Assembly (NCBI GenBank): GCA_023548195.1
Contig: JAJHZJ010000061.1
Span: forward strand, 6,526,373 to 6,590,372
Direction of reading: 5' to 3'
From: Bettongia penicillata ogilbyi
Lineage: Eukaryota; Chordata; Mammalia; Diprotodontia; Potoroidae
Length of the DNA: 64,000 bases
Made by a program: the position numbers and the translations under genes. Below the pieces are notes generated by a model. The model saw nothing but the letters and a program-made list of their open reading frames with translations, was not told the origin of the DNA and did no database searches. Below are positions 34,166 to 46,410 of this stretch, one piece after another (positions within the stretch are counted from its first letter, which is position 1; every line of letters begins with the position of its first letter).

Positions 34166-34335
34166 AGAAGGCATCTTGGAGATCATTTATTCCTGCCCTG
34201 TCTTTTTACAAATAAGGAAACTGAGACATCTAGTGATATTAGCTGACATATCAAGGTCACTGAGGTAAGTAAGCAGCAAAGGTGGGAATCCAAGTCTGGT
34301 TCCAAATCAAGCATCCTTTTCATTGTCCAATAATG
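34150..34335 (-). mobile_element. Old MIR-like SINE remnant
   Basis: The plus strand shows gcatcttggagatcatttat, tacaaataaggaaactgaga, atcaaggtcactgaggtaag, aatccaagtctggttccaaa. It adjoins the 3' end of the preceding SINE. Confidence 0.55.
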
Positions 34336-34399
34336 CCAATTTCTTTTAGAAAGTTCACTTATAAGACTGAGAGGGAGGACAAGTTCACCCCTTTATAAT

Positions 34400-35725
34400 A
34401 AAGAAGAAATCCTAAAGCACAGATGCGACCATGCTGTTCTTCTGCTTACGAATTTTCAGTTGCTCTTTTTTGAACCTAAAATAAAGTGTGACTTTCTCAA
34501 TTTGGAAGTTAAAGCCCTTCACAATCTGACCCCAACCTGTCTGATCTTTCCAGATTGATTCATATTTTAGACAACTGTAATATGGTATAATACTGATATA
34601 ATAATAGTATAGTAAAAACTATCATATAATATTGGTATAATAATAGTATAACAAAAATAAATGGGTGAAATATGGCATGACTGCCATAATTTGAGTTCTT
34701 AAAATCCCTGCTCTTTGCCAAATCAAACAAATAACTTCAGGGTTTGTGGGGAAATGGGGTTGGGGACACAATACTCATACTTAGTCCCAGGGAAAATCAC
34801 TGCAGCTACAAAAGTAGAAACATACACTGTGGGATTCTGGTCAAACATTACCAGACACTGGCTGAGGAACACAAGTAGCATCCCCCTAATCGAATCTATT
34901 CTTTGGTGGCAGGGCACAGCACATTGGAGAGCCTTCTTTCTATTTTTCCTTCCCTTCTGTGCCTTCTTCTGCAGGCTCCCTATCTCTCTCTCTCCCATTT
35001 TACTCTGTCCCCAGCCCCTCTCCCCATAAATACATTCACTGCATCCTGGGTCCAGGAAGATGGATGACTGCTGCAGAGCATTCCCCTAGTTGGAGTCAAA
35101 CATCTCTTCCCACAGGCCCCACTGCATTCTGGTAGTGCTCTCCCCATCTCCAATCTATCTGTAGAGGACACTACCCTTATGCGTGCCTGCCACGAAGTTG
35201 TTTTTCTCTATGACTAACTCTCACATAAGCAAACATATTTACATTATGTTTATACTGTGCCCTAATATTTCAATCCCATTGGCAAAAATTTGCATTTTCT
35301 AAACAAGCGCAATAGCAGAAGTGACTGTACTCTCTAATCGTGCACTCTGTCTGGGTCAAAATGTTGTTCACTGACAGCAAAATTCCATCTCCCACCTTTA
35401 GGACTTTGCACAGACTGTCCCCAAGCCTGAAATGCTCCCAACTCACCCCTGCCTCCTGGAATTTCTAGCTTCCTTTAAAGGATGCTCAAGGGCCACCTCC
35501 TGGAACAAATATTTCCTGACATACCCCAACTCTCCAAGTTGGGAGTGCTTTCTGCCTATAGGAATTAGCTTGTATAGATCTGTATTTGCTTTGTACATAT
35601 CTTCTATTTCCTCATGTCTGTACATATAGTAAGCTCCTTGAAGGAAGGGATTATTTTTGTTTCTGTCTTCGTATCTACAATAGGTGCTTAAAAAATTCTT
35701 GTTGAATTTAATGGCATTAAGTAGC
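34400..35725 (+). mobile_element. L2 LINE 3' region split by an insertion
   Basis: The left part (34400-34579) reads atgctgttcttctgcttacg, aagcccttcacaatctgacc, ccaacctgtctgatctttcc. The right part (35324-35725) reads cgtgcactctgtctgggtca, actttgcacagactgtcccc, gggccacctcctggaacaaa, gtacatatagtaagctcctt and tacaataggtgcttaaaaaa. The two halves are consecutive in L2, so 34580-35323 is extra DNA. Short frames inside are LINE relics. Confidence 0.7.
34580..35323. mobile_element. Unknown insertion of about 744 bases inside L2
   Basis: Bounded by consecutive L2 halves and by the 6-mer actgta at 34574-34579 and 35324-35329, which may be a target-site duplication. It opens with AT-rich near-repeats (ataataatagtata twice). 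It then holds a C/T-rich part (34940-35030) with a TATA-like ccccataaataca near 35024-35036. Its ends are not TG...CA, so a solo LTR is not proved. No coding potential recognised. Confidence 0.4.
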
Positions 35726-35867
35726 AAGTAACTTTGGAAAACAAAGTGAGAAGGATCAGGGCACATACAGAACACTGAAAGGTATAAGGTAGTAAGTGGG
35801 GACAGGAAGTTTATTATATGACATTATATCCTGTCATCTTATATTAAACTTTACCTTTTTTAAATGA

Positions 35868-36125
35868 ACAAGGATTTATTTTCTCGCCTTCCCATCACAT
35901 CCTATCTATTGGGAACAAAAGATAAAGAACAACAAAACTCTTGCAACAAATACGTATAGCCAAGGAAAACAAATTCCCACGTTGAGCACGTTAAAAAACA
36001 CATAACCCTCTCCTGCATTCTGAGTCTATCACCTCTCACTCAGGAGGTGGGCAGCATTCATCATCATTTCCTTGAAATCACAATTGGTCATTATGTAGCT
36101 CAATGTTCTTACATCTTTGTTCCTT
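35868..36125 (-). mobile_element. LINE-1 3' region fragment, antisense
   Basis: Runs parallel to the 31766-32575 element: gaacaacaaaactcttgcaa beside its aaaacaaaactgcttcactg, ggtgggcagcattcatcatc beside ggtagacagtatttttcatc, and tgaaatcacaattggtcatt. Only the 5'-proximal part in this orientation is present. Confidence 0.55.
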
Positions 36126-36524
36126 TTTATGTATTATGTAAATATATATACATATAAAAAATCTTATTCTAACCATCCTGCTGAAAATTTTCATAAGGTC
36201 ACTCTTCCTTTCAGAATCTGGCTTCATCTCAGGCTTTTTGTGCTCCTTAAATCTGAGGTCTTCTCAGGTTTCTTAAGATCTGTCTGAGGGGTTGGGTGGT
36301 CACTTAGTCAGGCAACAATCATTTATTGGTGGGTATCTCAAAGTCCAGTCTCATGAAGCATGGTTTGGTCTAGAGACAATTCATGTAAGAAGGAAGAGAG
36401 GGACTGAGAAAAAAAAAATAGGCCCTCAAAGTAAGATCCTGGATTTCTCCCCCCTGATGTTTGCTTTCTCATTTCTCCTTCTACTCTTCCTATTCCTGTT
36501 GGCATTTGGGCATTGCATTTTCAG
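36126..36524. other. Unassigned sequence
   Basis: No gene. Wording near 36170-36240 (tccttaaatctgaggtcttc) is weakly L2-like but not assignable. Confidence 0.4.
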
Positions 36525-36685
36525 TTGGAAGACCTGATACTACTTGTGTGCTATTAGCTATGTGATGGTTGGAGAAAGTCCTGAATCTGGCCTTTAGTTT
36601 CTTCATTTTTAAAAGGGAGAGGCTAGACAAGATGGTTCATCTGAGACCCCCTTCCAGCACTGGAACTGTGATACTGTATGCATTT
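36525..36685 (+). mobile_element. MIR-type SINE
   Basis: Reads agttggaagacctgatacta, gctattagctatgtgatggt, ctttagtttcttcattttta, aaagggagaggctagacaag and cttccagcactggaactgtg. Confidence 0.65.
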
Positions 36686-39600
36686 GTAATTCTTATTATC
36701 AGCTACAGGCAGATAAAGTTTTATCCATGCTAATATCCCAGCAGCCCAATTAAGACCCTGGGTACTTATAGAATAGCCATTTCAAGCTACAAAGGTTTAT
36801 AGACTGGCTATAGTTTGAGGTGCAGATGCTGGGGGGGAGGGTAGGAAAACAACAAGAAACTGGAAAGATAATTCTTGCTTTTTGCAGTGAAAAGGAATGA
36901 ATGCAGAGAATAATATATACGACTGTTCATTGTTAAATGTAGGATTTCTTTTCTTTGGTGGATCATTTGCTTTAAAGCTATTTACATTTTTTCAATGAGA
37001 CCTTGAAATCTTTTCACTATTGACCAGTTACCCGGAAGCATTAGAGATTCCCAGGTGATTAGTCCAACTAGGAATCCCTTTTAGTATAAAAGCTTGTACC
37101 CTTTGCCCTTAAAATAAACTTGGCAATATCCTGTTAACAGTACCCAGAACTAAGGGATGATGCACTAGAGTAGGGGGCATTCTACCTGGCCACTTAATCG
37201 CTTAAATTTAAATGTAATGTTTTCTTAATCTGAAAACACAAGTCTTTACACTTATCAAACACAAGGTTATATAGTCATTTGCTGCTGTAAATTGTATGTC
37301 TACTCTGTTCCACTGATCTACCTTTCTATATCTATGTGCATAAAACAAGAGAGAAGATGGCAGATCTCTCCTCAATCCTTCAAAGAAGTAAAAAAACCAG
37401 GTCTTTGTTAAGGCTCACTCAAGTGGGTTTTTCTAGAAAGGTAGAATAAACAGAGGAGGAAGCAAGATACTCTAAGATTCATGTGAAATGTCAAAAGTAG
37501 AATGTGCAGAATGTTATTCTTCTGCATTAAAACCCAAGAGATTAATTTCAAAGTTTTCACTCATCACTGCAAATTTTCCCTAAATGCCATATGCTCAACC
37601 TTTGAAAACAACAAGGCAGATGCAGCACATGACCTATGAAATCTCAGAATAGCCTTCCAAATGCTTGTCAAATGACAAGGCATAATTTGCACTGAAACTC
37701 AAATACAAGACTGGTCGTTCAGACAGTGGCTGCTATAAGCAAGAGAGGTAAATGGATTTCACATGGCTGTCTTTTATAAGCAGGAACTAAGTAATCTGCA
37801 TAATGGCTCTGGAAATTATACTGTCTTTAGGATTTGTAGATGGGGAAACTGAGGCATTAGATTTAGCCATACTGGTCATGGTCACATGAGGAGGCAAAAC
37901 ATCCTTACCACTACTTTTGTGGACGTCTCTTAGAAAACCAATTAAAATAATGCTGGTGGCATTTCTGAAATTATAACAAAGAGACAGTTTCATATTTATT
38001 TGTCCTGTAATGCTGTCATTCTTGAATCTAAAGTGCTAAGATTTGTAAGAAAAGATAACTGGCAAATTCCTCAATTCTGGTTCCTGTGTTGGAGCCATTC
38101 AAGCTAGACAAGCTGGAAAGAAGCTCTATAGTTCCACCATATGTCCTGGAAACATTAAACACTTCTGGTCCAAGTCCTATCTTAGAACATTGAATTGTTT
38201 GTTGTGGTTAGGGACAGGTAAGTCACCAAGTCCAACTTCCTATCCCAGGTAGGAATATATCTTACAATATCCAGCCTCTTCTCACACAATTCTAGAGAAC
38301 AGAAACCTCTAGGGAAGAGGGATAGCTCATATATTCACACAGATACCCTGACAGTCTCTAACTGTTGAATGTTTTTCTAAAATGCAGATATACATCATCT
38401 ACATTATTTCCTTTATTTACCAGTCTAGTAACTATTTATTCTTTTAAAAAAGAATACATTTTCTTTGGCATAAATGTATTTCTGCACTTGGCTAGTGATC
38501 ACCACGCCCCATCATAAGTGCTCCCAAATTTGATGAGAATTGGTGTCAAGGTCATCAGTCTAAGGAATACAGAATCTATTTTTTGAAAATGAGAATGACT
38601 TTTCCTTCATCTTTACTCTTCCAACACCTTTCTTATTCTTTACAATTAGCCCCTGAAAATAATTTCAGTACTCTGAGCTGTAATTCACAAGAGCTGGAAG
38701 TCTTATATTGCTTTCGTTGTTGTTGCCTTTTCCTTAACTTTCTTGAATTTTAATTCTTTCTACCTATACTAGTTTCATCCTTCCTGTCTTAAGATCATGC
38801 TAACTGAAAGGGAAGAGTATGTAAAAATTACAATTGAGTAAGTCTGCTTTTCAATCCATCCTATTCAATTCACTAAATATTTAATAAGCACAATAACCAT
38901 TGCCTCTTTTAAGCAAATTCTTTTTTTAACCTTGTCTTTCAATAATATTATCATAAGCAATGGGTCTATATTCTTCTTTCTACGTTGGAAAGACTTTAAA
39001 AAGCTGTTAAATCATTTTTAAAATATACCTCCCAGGTATTATCACTACAGATACATACAAGTCTGTTGTATTTGTCTTTAGTAAAGTACCCCCCACTTTT
39101 CATATGTCCTCTTAAAATAAGAATTCATGTGAGAGTTTCCTATGTTATCTATACGCTATCCCCTTTCTTCCTTCACAAGGAAAATTTAATATTGTATTAT
39201 CAGAATTTAGTTTCTGTCATATGCAAGCTTAGATACATCATATTATTTATTATTCAGTAGAAGAGGATCTCAACATCTTAAAATTGCACAATGCCCAGAA
39301 TGACATTGAGAAAGAAGCAAGGCAAATCCTATATGGAACAAGATTGGTCTCTTACAGGTCTCTTTACCCATTCTATGCCACAAAAAAGGAAAAATAACTC
39401 TCTTCCACTAGTGAATTGAGAAATGACTGTATGAGAGAGCTCTAATTAGTGTTTGAGGACTGATCTAAGTGATTCATATTGAGAAGATATATAGGAAGAA
39501 AAATGAAAAACAAAAGAAAAACAGAGTCACACATTGTATACAGACTCAGTTTCTAATCTAATTGAATCTCTATGCATTTTTATGGGCCATGAAGAAAATG

Positions 39601-40117
39601 ATCACTGCTTAACAGTGTTAGCAGCACTGATTCATTATGGATGGTAAAGCACAAAGAAGATAAAAAAATTATATGTGTTAACGTAGGGACATTATTAGGA
39701 AATTATCTCATACTAAGAATATTTATCTGACACATTGCTATTATAAAATCTCTACTGAAGTTTTAACTTGTATGTAAATTACATGCAAGATCTGCTTCTG
39801 GCCTCATTCCATTTTTAAAAAAATGCACAAGAGTTCTGTACAAGTTATATTTATCATTTTATGGCCATTATGCATAAAAATTAACCTCATGGTTAATGGT
39901 TCAGTTCTGCATTTCTCATGCTATGTTCCACAGGACAATTTAAGTGGTTCCACAAAGATAAAGATTGTGATGGCAGAAGATGAGCACACACAGCAAACTG
40001 GTCTGTTCTGAGTTTGAAGAGATATGAAAACAAAAGTACAAATTGATAAAAATTCCAATGAAGAAATAAATATTCACAAATATCCACAAAAATGGAGGTG
40101 ATAAAAAAAATGCAACA
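36686..40117. other. Long repeat-poor stretch
   Basis: About 3.4 kb, the longest part of the window with almost no recognisable repeats. The exceptions are a scrap at 37825-37865 (tgtagatggggaaactgagg, antisense MIR) and doubtful CR1/L3-like wording at 38205-38400. No coding frame of interest. Such a repeat-poor run could hold conserved noncoding DNA, but I cannot test conservation here. Confidence 0.4.
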
Positions 40118-40232
40118 ATAACTATGCTTACTACCTGTGTGAATTGTTGCAAGTCCATGAACCTCATCTTTGAAATGGAGTGACTGGACTACAGGGCTTC
40201 TGAGATGCTTCTAGTTCTACATGTAGGCTCTT
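40118..40232 (+). mobile_element. MIR-type SINE remnant
   Basis: Reads cttactacctgtgtgaattg, tgcaagtccatgaacctcat, ctttgaaatggagtgactgg, agatgcttctagttctacat. Confidence 0.6.
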
Positions 40233-40867
40233 ATGTCCCTATTTTGAGATTACATCTTCCTTATGATTTTAGTATATATTATTAGCAACTTACAAAAATA
40301 GTTCTATGATTCAAGAAAAAATGTAAATGAATTTACAAACAAAACAGTGAATTTAAAAATAAAACTCAAAGTTTTGAAGAAAAAAGATGGTGAATTGAAA
40401 TCATAACACCAAATACTGGCTTACATAAGCAAAAGAGAAAATAGAAAATGATCTTAAGCAATTGAAGAGCTATTGCATCTCCTGCTCTTGCTAGTCATAA
40501 AAATTAAGCTAAGAAGTCACATCCTTCTAAGCAAACTATTTCTAATAGTTACATTTGAATGAAAATAAATTTAAAAACTGCAAGTGTTTCTTTTGTTTTG
40601 TGGCTCTTGTCCTTTAAATTGGCCACATAGTATTTGGTGTTTGGTGTTACTAGTAGTTACTAGTAACTGACATAAAAAAATTAAAGATCTGCCATCAATC
40701 TGCAAAAGTTTTGTTTAAATGCTTGATAACCACTGGTTTAGCCAATTGAGAATTTGCTTGTAGTAGGAACATAGCCCACCTTTACAGAGCACTTATTATT
40801 CTTTTAGTAATAACATCATTCACTCATGATTATATAGCAGTTGGCAGTCACTGACTACTACTCATGC
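40233..40867. other. Unassigned sequence with a short palindrome
   Basis: No gene. At 40646-40667 gttactagta occurs twice in tandem and ends in the perfect 12-base palindrome gttactagtaac. Confidence 0.45.
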
Positions 40868-41032
40868 ATTCTCCTCTTTAACCCTCAAAATAACCCTATG
40901 AGGTAGGTAGCATAAATATAATTAGCCCCACTTTAAAGACAGAGACGCACATACAGAAAGTCTGAGGCTCACAGTTAGTCAGGGCAGGGCTAGGTCTCCT
41001 GAACATTCAGAGTTCTTTCTAGTACAACATGA
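40868..41032 (-). mobile_element. MIR SINE remnant
   Basis: The plus strand shows tctcctctttaaccctcaaa, ataaccctatgaggtaggta, ccactttaaagacagagacg and tcacagttagtcagggcagg. Confidence 0.65.
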
Positions 41033-41277
41033 TGCTTCTTACTGCAATACAGAGACTCATAACAGTCCTCTTTTAGGTAACTCAACTTTGCATATGAACT
41101 TATTTTCTTTTGATTTCTATCTATTTCCTTTTTTTGGTATAGCACGCAATCAATGCAGAATTTCCAGGTCAATACATGAAGTATGCTATAGAGATATACA
41201 CAAACGTATCTACATAATTAAAAAAAAAATCTCACAAACTTTAGCACTTCACTATGATGTATGCTAAAATAAAGATG

Positions 41278-41545
41278 TGTGGATCAAAATATTTGGGTTG
41301 AAGTTTCAGTTCTGGTACTTGCTAACTACATAATTTTGATCAAGTCACTTAGTTTATTTCTCTTTTCTTAGTTTTCTTATCTGCAAAATGAGAGAGGTAG
41401 AAAATATCTAAGAATTCAGCTTTAACATTTTATGACTTGGTGGACACAAAACAAACTTCTCAGTCTTCTAGTCTCTCTGCTTATAAAATGAGAAGGTTGA
41501 ACTAGGTAACTGCCAAGATCACTTCCGGTTCTAATAGTCTATTGT
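41278..41545 (+). mobile_element. Two adjoining MIR-type fragments
   Basis: 41278-41405 reads gttgaagtttcagttctggt, acttgctaactacataattt, tcaagtcacttagtttattt and ttcttatctgcaaaatgaga. 41458-41545 reads tgcttataaaatgagaaggt, tgaactaggtaactgccaag and atcacttccggttctaatag. Their order could mean one SINE with an insertion, or a duplication. Confidence 0.6.
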
Positions 41546-42557
41546 TTGTTTTGAAAATTGCTTTTTCCTAGAGTTCAAGTGAATGCTGAGACTGATGTGC
41601 AGTTGATCTGGCTATGCCATGTCACCTCACTGACTGCCACAGTTTGCTTCATGTGTTGAACTTCTCATGTTGCTTCATATTTGACCAAACTTTCTGACAC
41701 CTTCTAACAAGAATACCCCAATGTTTCAGCTGGTTGCTACAAAAATAGCTTTATTCTTTCCTTTACTAAAACAGCTTCCATTCACTATGTTCCAAATGAA
41801 ATACATTAGATGCATTTGACCTTGATTTGTCTTACAGAATAATGGTTGACAAAGGCACTTGCTACATGGTCCATTATGACAAATGCTTCCTTTGATGAGG
41901 GAACATTTTAGAAACAGGCCACTTAACTTGGAGAGTCATAGCAACAAGCAGATTCTTGATGCACTTTTATTTGTCACTGATACGGCTACCTAAACAAGGG
42001 CTCATTCACTAGATGACTGGCTGATACTTTATTTATTGCTGAACAGCACCATTGCTACCAATATTCTACCAAGAGAACTTCTACCACCCCATAACTTCTT
42101 GGTTTATGATGATGATTACCACTATCTAATGAGGATCTGCTCAGAGCAAAAGAGGCCTTTCACCACATTCTTAGACTGTCCCAGGGTGGTACCAGATACA
42201 CAGTCCATCAGCTCTCTTTTCTTCTCTCTTGCTATGTAACTGTCCCTATTCCTTTTCTAACCATCAATGTCCACCATAGTGTCTCTTATGCCACTTCTCA
42301 CAGGCAAGAAGGGTTGCTACTTGCACTGAAGGAGGGAATACCTTCATTGATGAAATCAGTTTTCCCAAACTATAAAAGTACTGTGGACAATATCCCTTAG
42401 GAATAGACAACTCCATCTGGATAATGACTCCAGTCAAAAACTACATGCCACCTACTGTTGTATTTTGTCTTTGAATCTCTTGCTTTGACCTCAACCTATT
42501 GTCTCCAGCCTCTAATTCCTAAATGAAGAAGAAATGTGAAATCCCAAGACGAGTTCA
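41546..42557. other. Unassigned sequence
   Basis: About 1 kb. No gene; wording near 42180-42330 has the feel of an old repeat (actgtcccagggtggtacca) but I cannot name it. Confidence 0.4.
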
Positions 42558-42990
42558 TGTAACAGCAAGCTCCCTAGTATACCCAGGATGACTGGCTAGC
42601 ACAGGTTCTTAGATCTGCTTTACAAGGAAAGATAGCTGTTTAAGGGGTCAAGAATCTTTTTAGTTTACATTCACTAGTTCAAGGGAAAAGTTAGCACCCT
42701 GAACTTCAGAGAAAATACAAACAGAGAAAATATAAGTAGAGAAATAAAGACCAACAGACAGGGATCTATTGCCTGAATCAAAGCAATATTGCCATATACT
42801 TTACATACATCCCTGGATTAAGAGAGCCTTTACATCTGAGCAATCATATGGTTACTCAGAATCTTGACCAGGGAATCACAAGGTGCTTCTCATAAGTGAA
42901 CCCCCAAAATAAAATAAAAGACTGATTGGCTCAGAATTAGGCATTAAAACCTACATGATTCAGCACAGCTGTGAACTATCAGGGTTCAAA
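42558..42990 (+). mobile_element. Dispersed repeat family F1, copy 2
   Basis: Shares aggttcttagatctgcttta, aaggggtcaagaatcttttt, caccctgaacttcagagaaa, accaacagacagggatctat with copy 1 (3567) and copy 3 (48766). The right boundary is uncertain; after 42800 it differs from copy 1, which ends sooner. Confidence 0.6.
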
Positions 42991-43195
42991 GGACATCAAT
43001 CCTTCAGATGTTTTCAATGAGCCTGAGCCTGGAAAACAACTCCAAAAGGAAAGACAAAAATCCCATTTTGCTTGCCTTTACAGTTCACTCTGATTACCTT
43101 TTTTGGGGGGAAATTGGATTTAGTGAATTTTTTTTATTTTTAAAGAAAAAACATGATGTTCTTTTAACCTCATTTTTGTTTCTTAAGGTTATTTA

Positions 43196-43275
43196 ATCTA
43201 GATCATGAGCCCCAGGGGCAGAGGCCCTTTTCCCATTCAGTTCTTCTAGCATACAACACATTGTAGAGTTTTATT
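43196..43275 (+). repeat. L2 3'-tail fragment
   Basis: Reads tagatcatgagccccagggg, cagaggcccttttcccattc and agcatacaacacattgtaga, a diverged L2 end. Confidence 0.45.
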
Positions 43276-44219
43276 AACTATCTAATAATGAATAATTAAT
43301 AGCATTAAAAATGATCATCATCTCTTCAAACTCCCAAGAGCAGAAACAGATGGTGGATTCTGGCTATGCCTGTAGCTACCCATAGATTTTTCAGTGAGCC
43401 AGGATTCAAAGAACACAGTGCAACTTAAAAGAATCTTGTGAATCCTATTGTGGCTCCAGAGGCTCCTCTGGCACAGATACAGCTCCAACAGAAAAGACAG
43501 TAAACTTCCTCCCAGGGATTGAAGAAAAATTCCCAGAAAGTATTGGGGAGAAGAGACAAAAATATAGAGATATCGTTAGAAAAAACAAAATGGAGGGTTC
43601 ATCTGTGCCCATTCCATGAGGGATTTATTCCCAACTTCAAAATTCAAAAGGAAAGATAACAAACATTTTAAGAAACTGATAAATGCCTATAATAGTGCAA
43701 GTAATGAAGAGAAATGAAAATGTTAAACCCACGCATGATTTTCATATTTGTGGCTATTTATTCCACCCCTTTGACATGCTTTTTTCAGTCACTCACTCCT
43801 TCCACAGACTTTGTTTTCAACTTCTCAAACACAGACAACATTACACATGAATCCAAGATGGCAGCTTCGCCATGCAAACATATACTTGTGTTTGTGGTAC
43901 ATCTACCCTAAAATTATTTTGTTCACATTTTGTCTATACTACTGAGCTAATTATTTTTATTATGAGGAATCATTACCCCAAGAGATCTAAATAAACAACT
44001 GTTCTATAACACTGAGTAGTGAACAACTTTTATAAATAAATGAGAAAATTATGTGGAAAAAGAGTATGGATCAATAAAACATTTTTATTTCAGGTTATGG
44101 AACAGATAAAAAAAGTATTGTTTTGAATAAATCCTACTTGTGAAATTCACCATCTAATTGTTATAATAGTTATTCCATGCTACATAGAATATTAAGCTAG
44201 GGATTTCATAAACCTGATA
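43276..44219. other. Unassigned sequence
   Basis: No gene. Wording near 43320-43500 may be an old repeat; none recognised with confidence. Confidence 0.4.
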
Positions 44220-45140
44220 GACAAATTTCACAAAGATAAGGTTTGACAAAGTCTCTTATGAAATTCCTGTGGACAAGACAGGGTGATATAGGCTAGATGA
44301 TGATACAGTTAGGTGGATTGGGAACTTATGATTGAACCTACAAGAGCAGTGAATAACAGATGACTTCCAACCTAAAGTGAAGTCTCTAGTGGAGTACTCT
44401 AATAAGGTCTTGTGCTATTCAGCATTTTTATCAATGTCCTCATCAAAAGCATAGAACACATGCTTACCACAGCTGCAGATTAAACAAAGGAAAATTAATA
44501 TGTTTGCCAACATAAATGGACTCAAAAAAACCTTGATGGTAAATGGGAGGGTGATGGGTTTATACATAAAGTTCTATTCTTGAACTAAAAAATTCAGCTG
44601 TACCAGTACAAAATGAAGGAAATGTTCAATGAAAATTGTTCTGGGAAAGATTCTGATGTTTTGGTCAACTTCAAGCTTAAGGTAAGTTAATTCTGTGACA
44701 TAGCAGCCAAAAAAGCAAATGTTGTTTTAGGTTGCATTAGTAGAGGTGTATTGTCCAGCACAGGAGAGGTGATAGGAATACCATACTCTGTCCTGATCAA
44801 ACCACATCTAGAGGATTTTATCTGGGCAAATTGGACTGTGCTCAGTGGCGGGTATCCAGAATGCTAAGACATTTGAAATGATGATGTATGAAGTTAAGAC
44901 TGATTGAAGAAAGTGGAGAGGTTTAGCCAGAAGACAAGATTTGAAAGACTATCGTGCATAACAGAAATCAGACAAGTTCTGTGTGATCACAGAGAGTAAA
45001 ACTAGGAATAGTAAGAAGAAGTTACAGAGAGGTTCAAGGAAAAATTTCCTAACAATCTGAGTTGTCCGAAAAGGGAACTAGACTGTTTCAAGAGGTGACT
45101 TTGATCAACTGTTCTGATTGATTTGGCCTAACACTAAGTT
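44220..45140 (+). mobile_element. CR1/L3 LINE reverse-transcriptase relic
   Basis: From 44388 one frame reads SGVL**GLVLFSIFINVL, then IKSIEHMLTTAAD*TK. It lines up with the CR1/L3 motifs SGVPQGSVLGPLLFNIFIND and FADDTK, so this is the catalytic core of the RT domain with the YADD-like box mutated. Downstream come acatagcagccaaaaaagca, aatgttgttttaggttgcat, gtgataggaataccatactc and caaaccacatctagaggatt, typical of the CR1 ORF2 C-terminal region. Several stops; long dead. Confidence 0.75.
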
Positions 45141-46203
45141 CATTTAAGCAAATCTACCTACCTACTTCAAAGAATAGTAATAAGGACTCAAAATATTTCC
45201 TATTAGGATCTAATAAAAAATATTACTACTGTACTTTCATTTTCTGCTGAAACCATTATGCAAACATGTGGAGAAATTATGAGAGATATATAGCCTTTAG
45301 TATAGAATGTCCATTAAATTTTAAATACGGTTTAAATAATATGAAAGGGTAGATAATGGCAAAAAAAAGATGTTGGAACACTTGGTTCCTATGTGTAAAA
45401 ATGGATCAGAATTAAGTATACCTCGGTCTTCTGACAGCAGATTTGGATGTGACAGCAATGGAGTACTATAATGGCACCAATGCCATTTTCTTGGTTCAGT
45501 TAACCTTACCTCCCAAAATTAGCAGTTAACTATTACCTCTAACCCAGAAAGGCTATTTTTTTAAACTACTAGAATCCAAATCTTTTGTTCTGCTAGAGTT
45601 GGTGGTGCCTCATGAGAAAAAAAGACAAGAAAGAAAGATTAATAGAGAATATAAATAAGATGGAGGTACTGGGCATATTATATATGTAACTCATAAATGC
45701 AGGTAAAATACAAAGGGGATCAGAGAAATTCAATCATCCTTGTCAAGTAGACCCTACTATTTAGTAGTAGTAACGCCAGTTCAAGGCATAGTCCAAATTT
45801 CCTTGTCTGGTGTCCCCTGAGTCCAAGGGCATGCATGTTCTAGACAGCTGGTCAGGATCAGGATGCATTCTGTGGCTGTGAAACAGGGTGAGGCTAACTG
45901 GTTTAAGCAGGGATCAAATCCAAGAGCCTGCCCTCATTAGCACTGAGCTAACCAGCTGAAGAAAAAGGATAAGTTTACTGAAATGTCCTTGGGACTTTAA
46001 TGCCTGTCACCTAATAAATGACTGTCGAGTTGAACTGAATTGACTGGAAAAAGCCTGGCCCTCGACTTTGATTGAACCCTGAAGAGGGAAAGACTGTAAT
46101 AAAATCACATGGCACTTAAACCACCTTCCCTTAAGAGGTAAGCACAGATGTGCTAAACAAAACACAAGGGAACCCAGTCAACCACTCTACTCAATCCTTT
46201 GTT
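45141..46203. other. Unassigned sequence
   Basis: No gene. The stretch 45760-46060 has repeat-like wording (ccctgagtccaagggcatgc, attagcactgagctaaccag, taataaatgactgtcgagtt) that I could not assign. Confidence 0.4.
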
Positions 46204-46410
46204 GCTTTGGAGCAGGGGTTTTTAACCTAGGATATATAAACCTTTAAAATAAAATATTTTGATAACTGTATTTCACTATAATTGGTTATCTTGTGTGTAA
46301 TCTTATGTGTACTACTCTATGCATTTAAAAACATTCTGAGAAAGGGGTCCAAGGTTTCACCAGATTGTCAAAAGTTTCCATGATTCTCAAAAGGGTTCAA
46401 CTTTCTTCGG
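46204..46410 (+). mobile_element. Possible non-autonomous hAT-type DNA transposon
   Basis: Starts caggggtttttaacctagga and ends near aaaagggttcaactttctt, a diverged inverted match to the start. The interior has taaaatattttgataactgt and gaaaggggtccaaggtttca. The CAGGGG-type end suggests a hAT family. Orientation is arbitrary. Confidence 0.45.

Noticed and set aside
34715..35029. 104-codon plus-strand and 91-codon minus-strand frames
   Set aside because: They overlap inside the unknown insertion in L2; no family resemblance and both strands are open.
35432..35775. Frames of 65 (+) and 110 (-) codons
   Set aside because: They lie in the L2 3' region; the wording is transposon text.
38205..38400. 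Possible second CR1/L3 fragment, minus strand
   Set aside because: Only scattered words match (ccaagtccaacttcc, ctctaactgttgaatgtttt); too weak to annotate.
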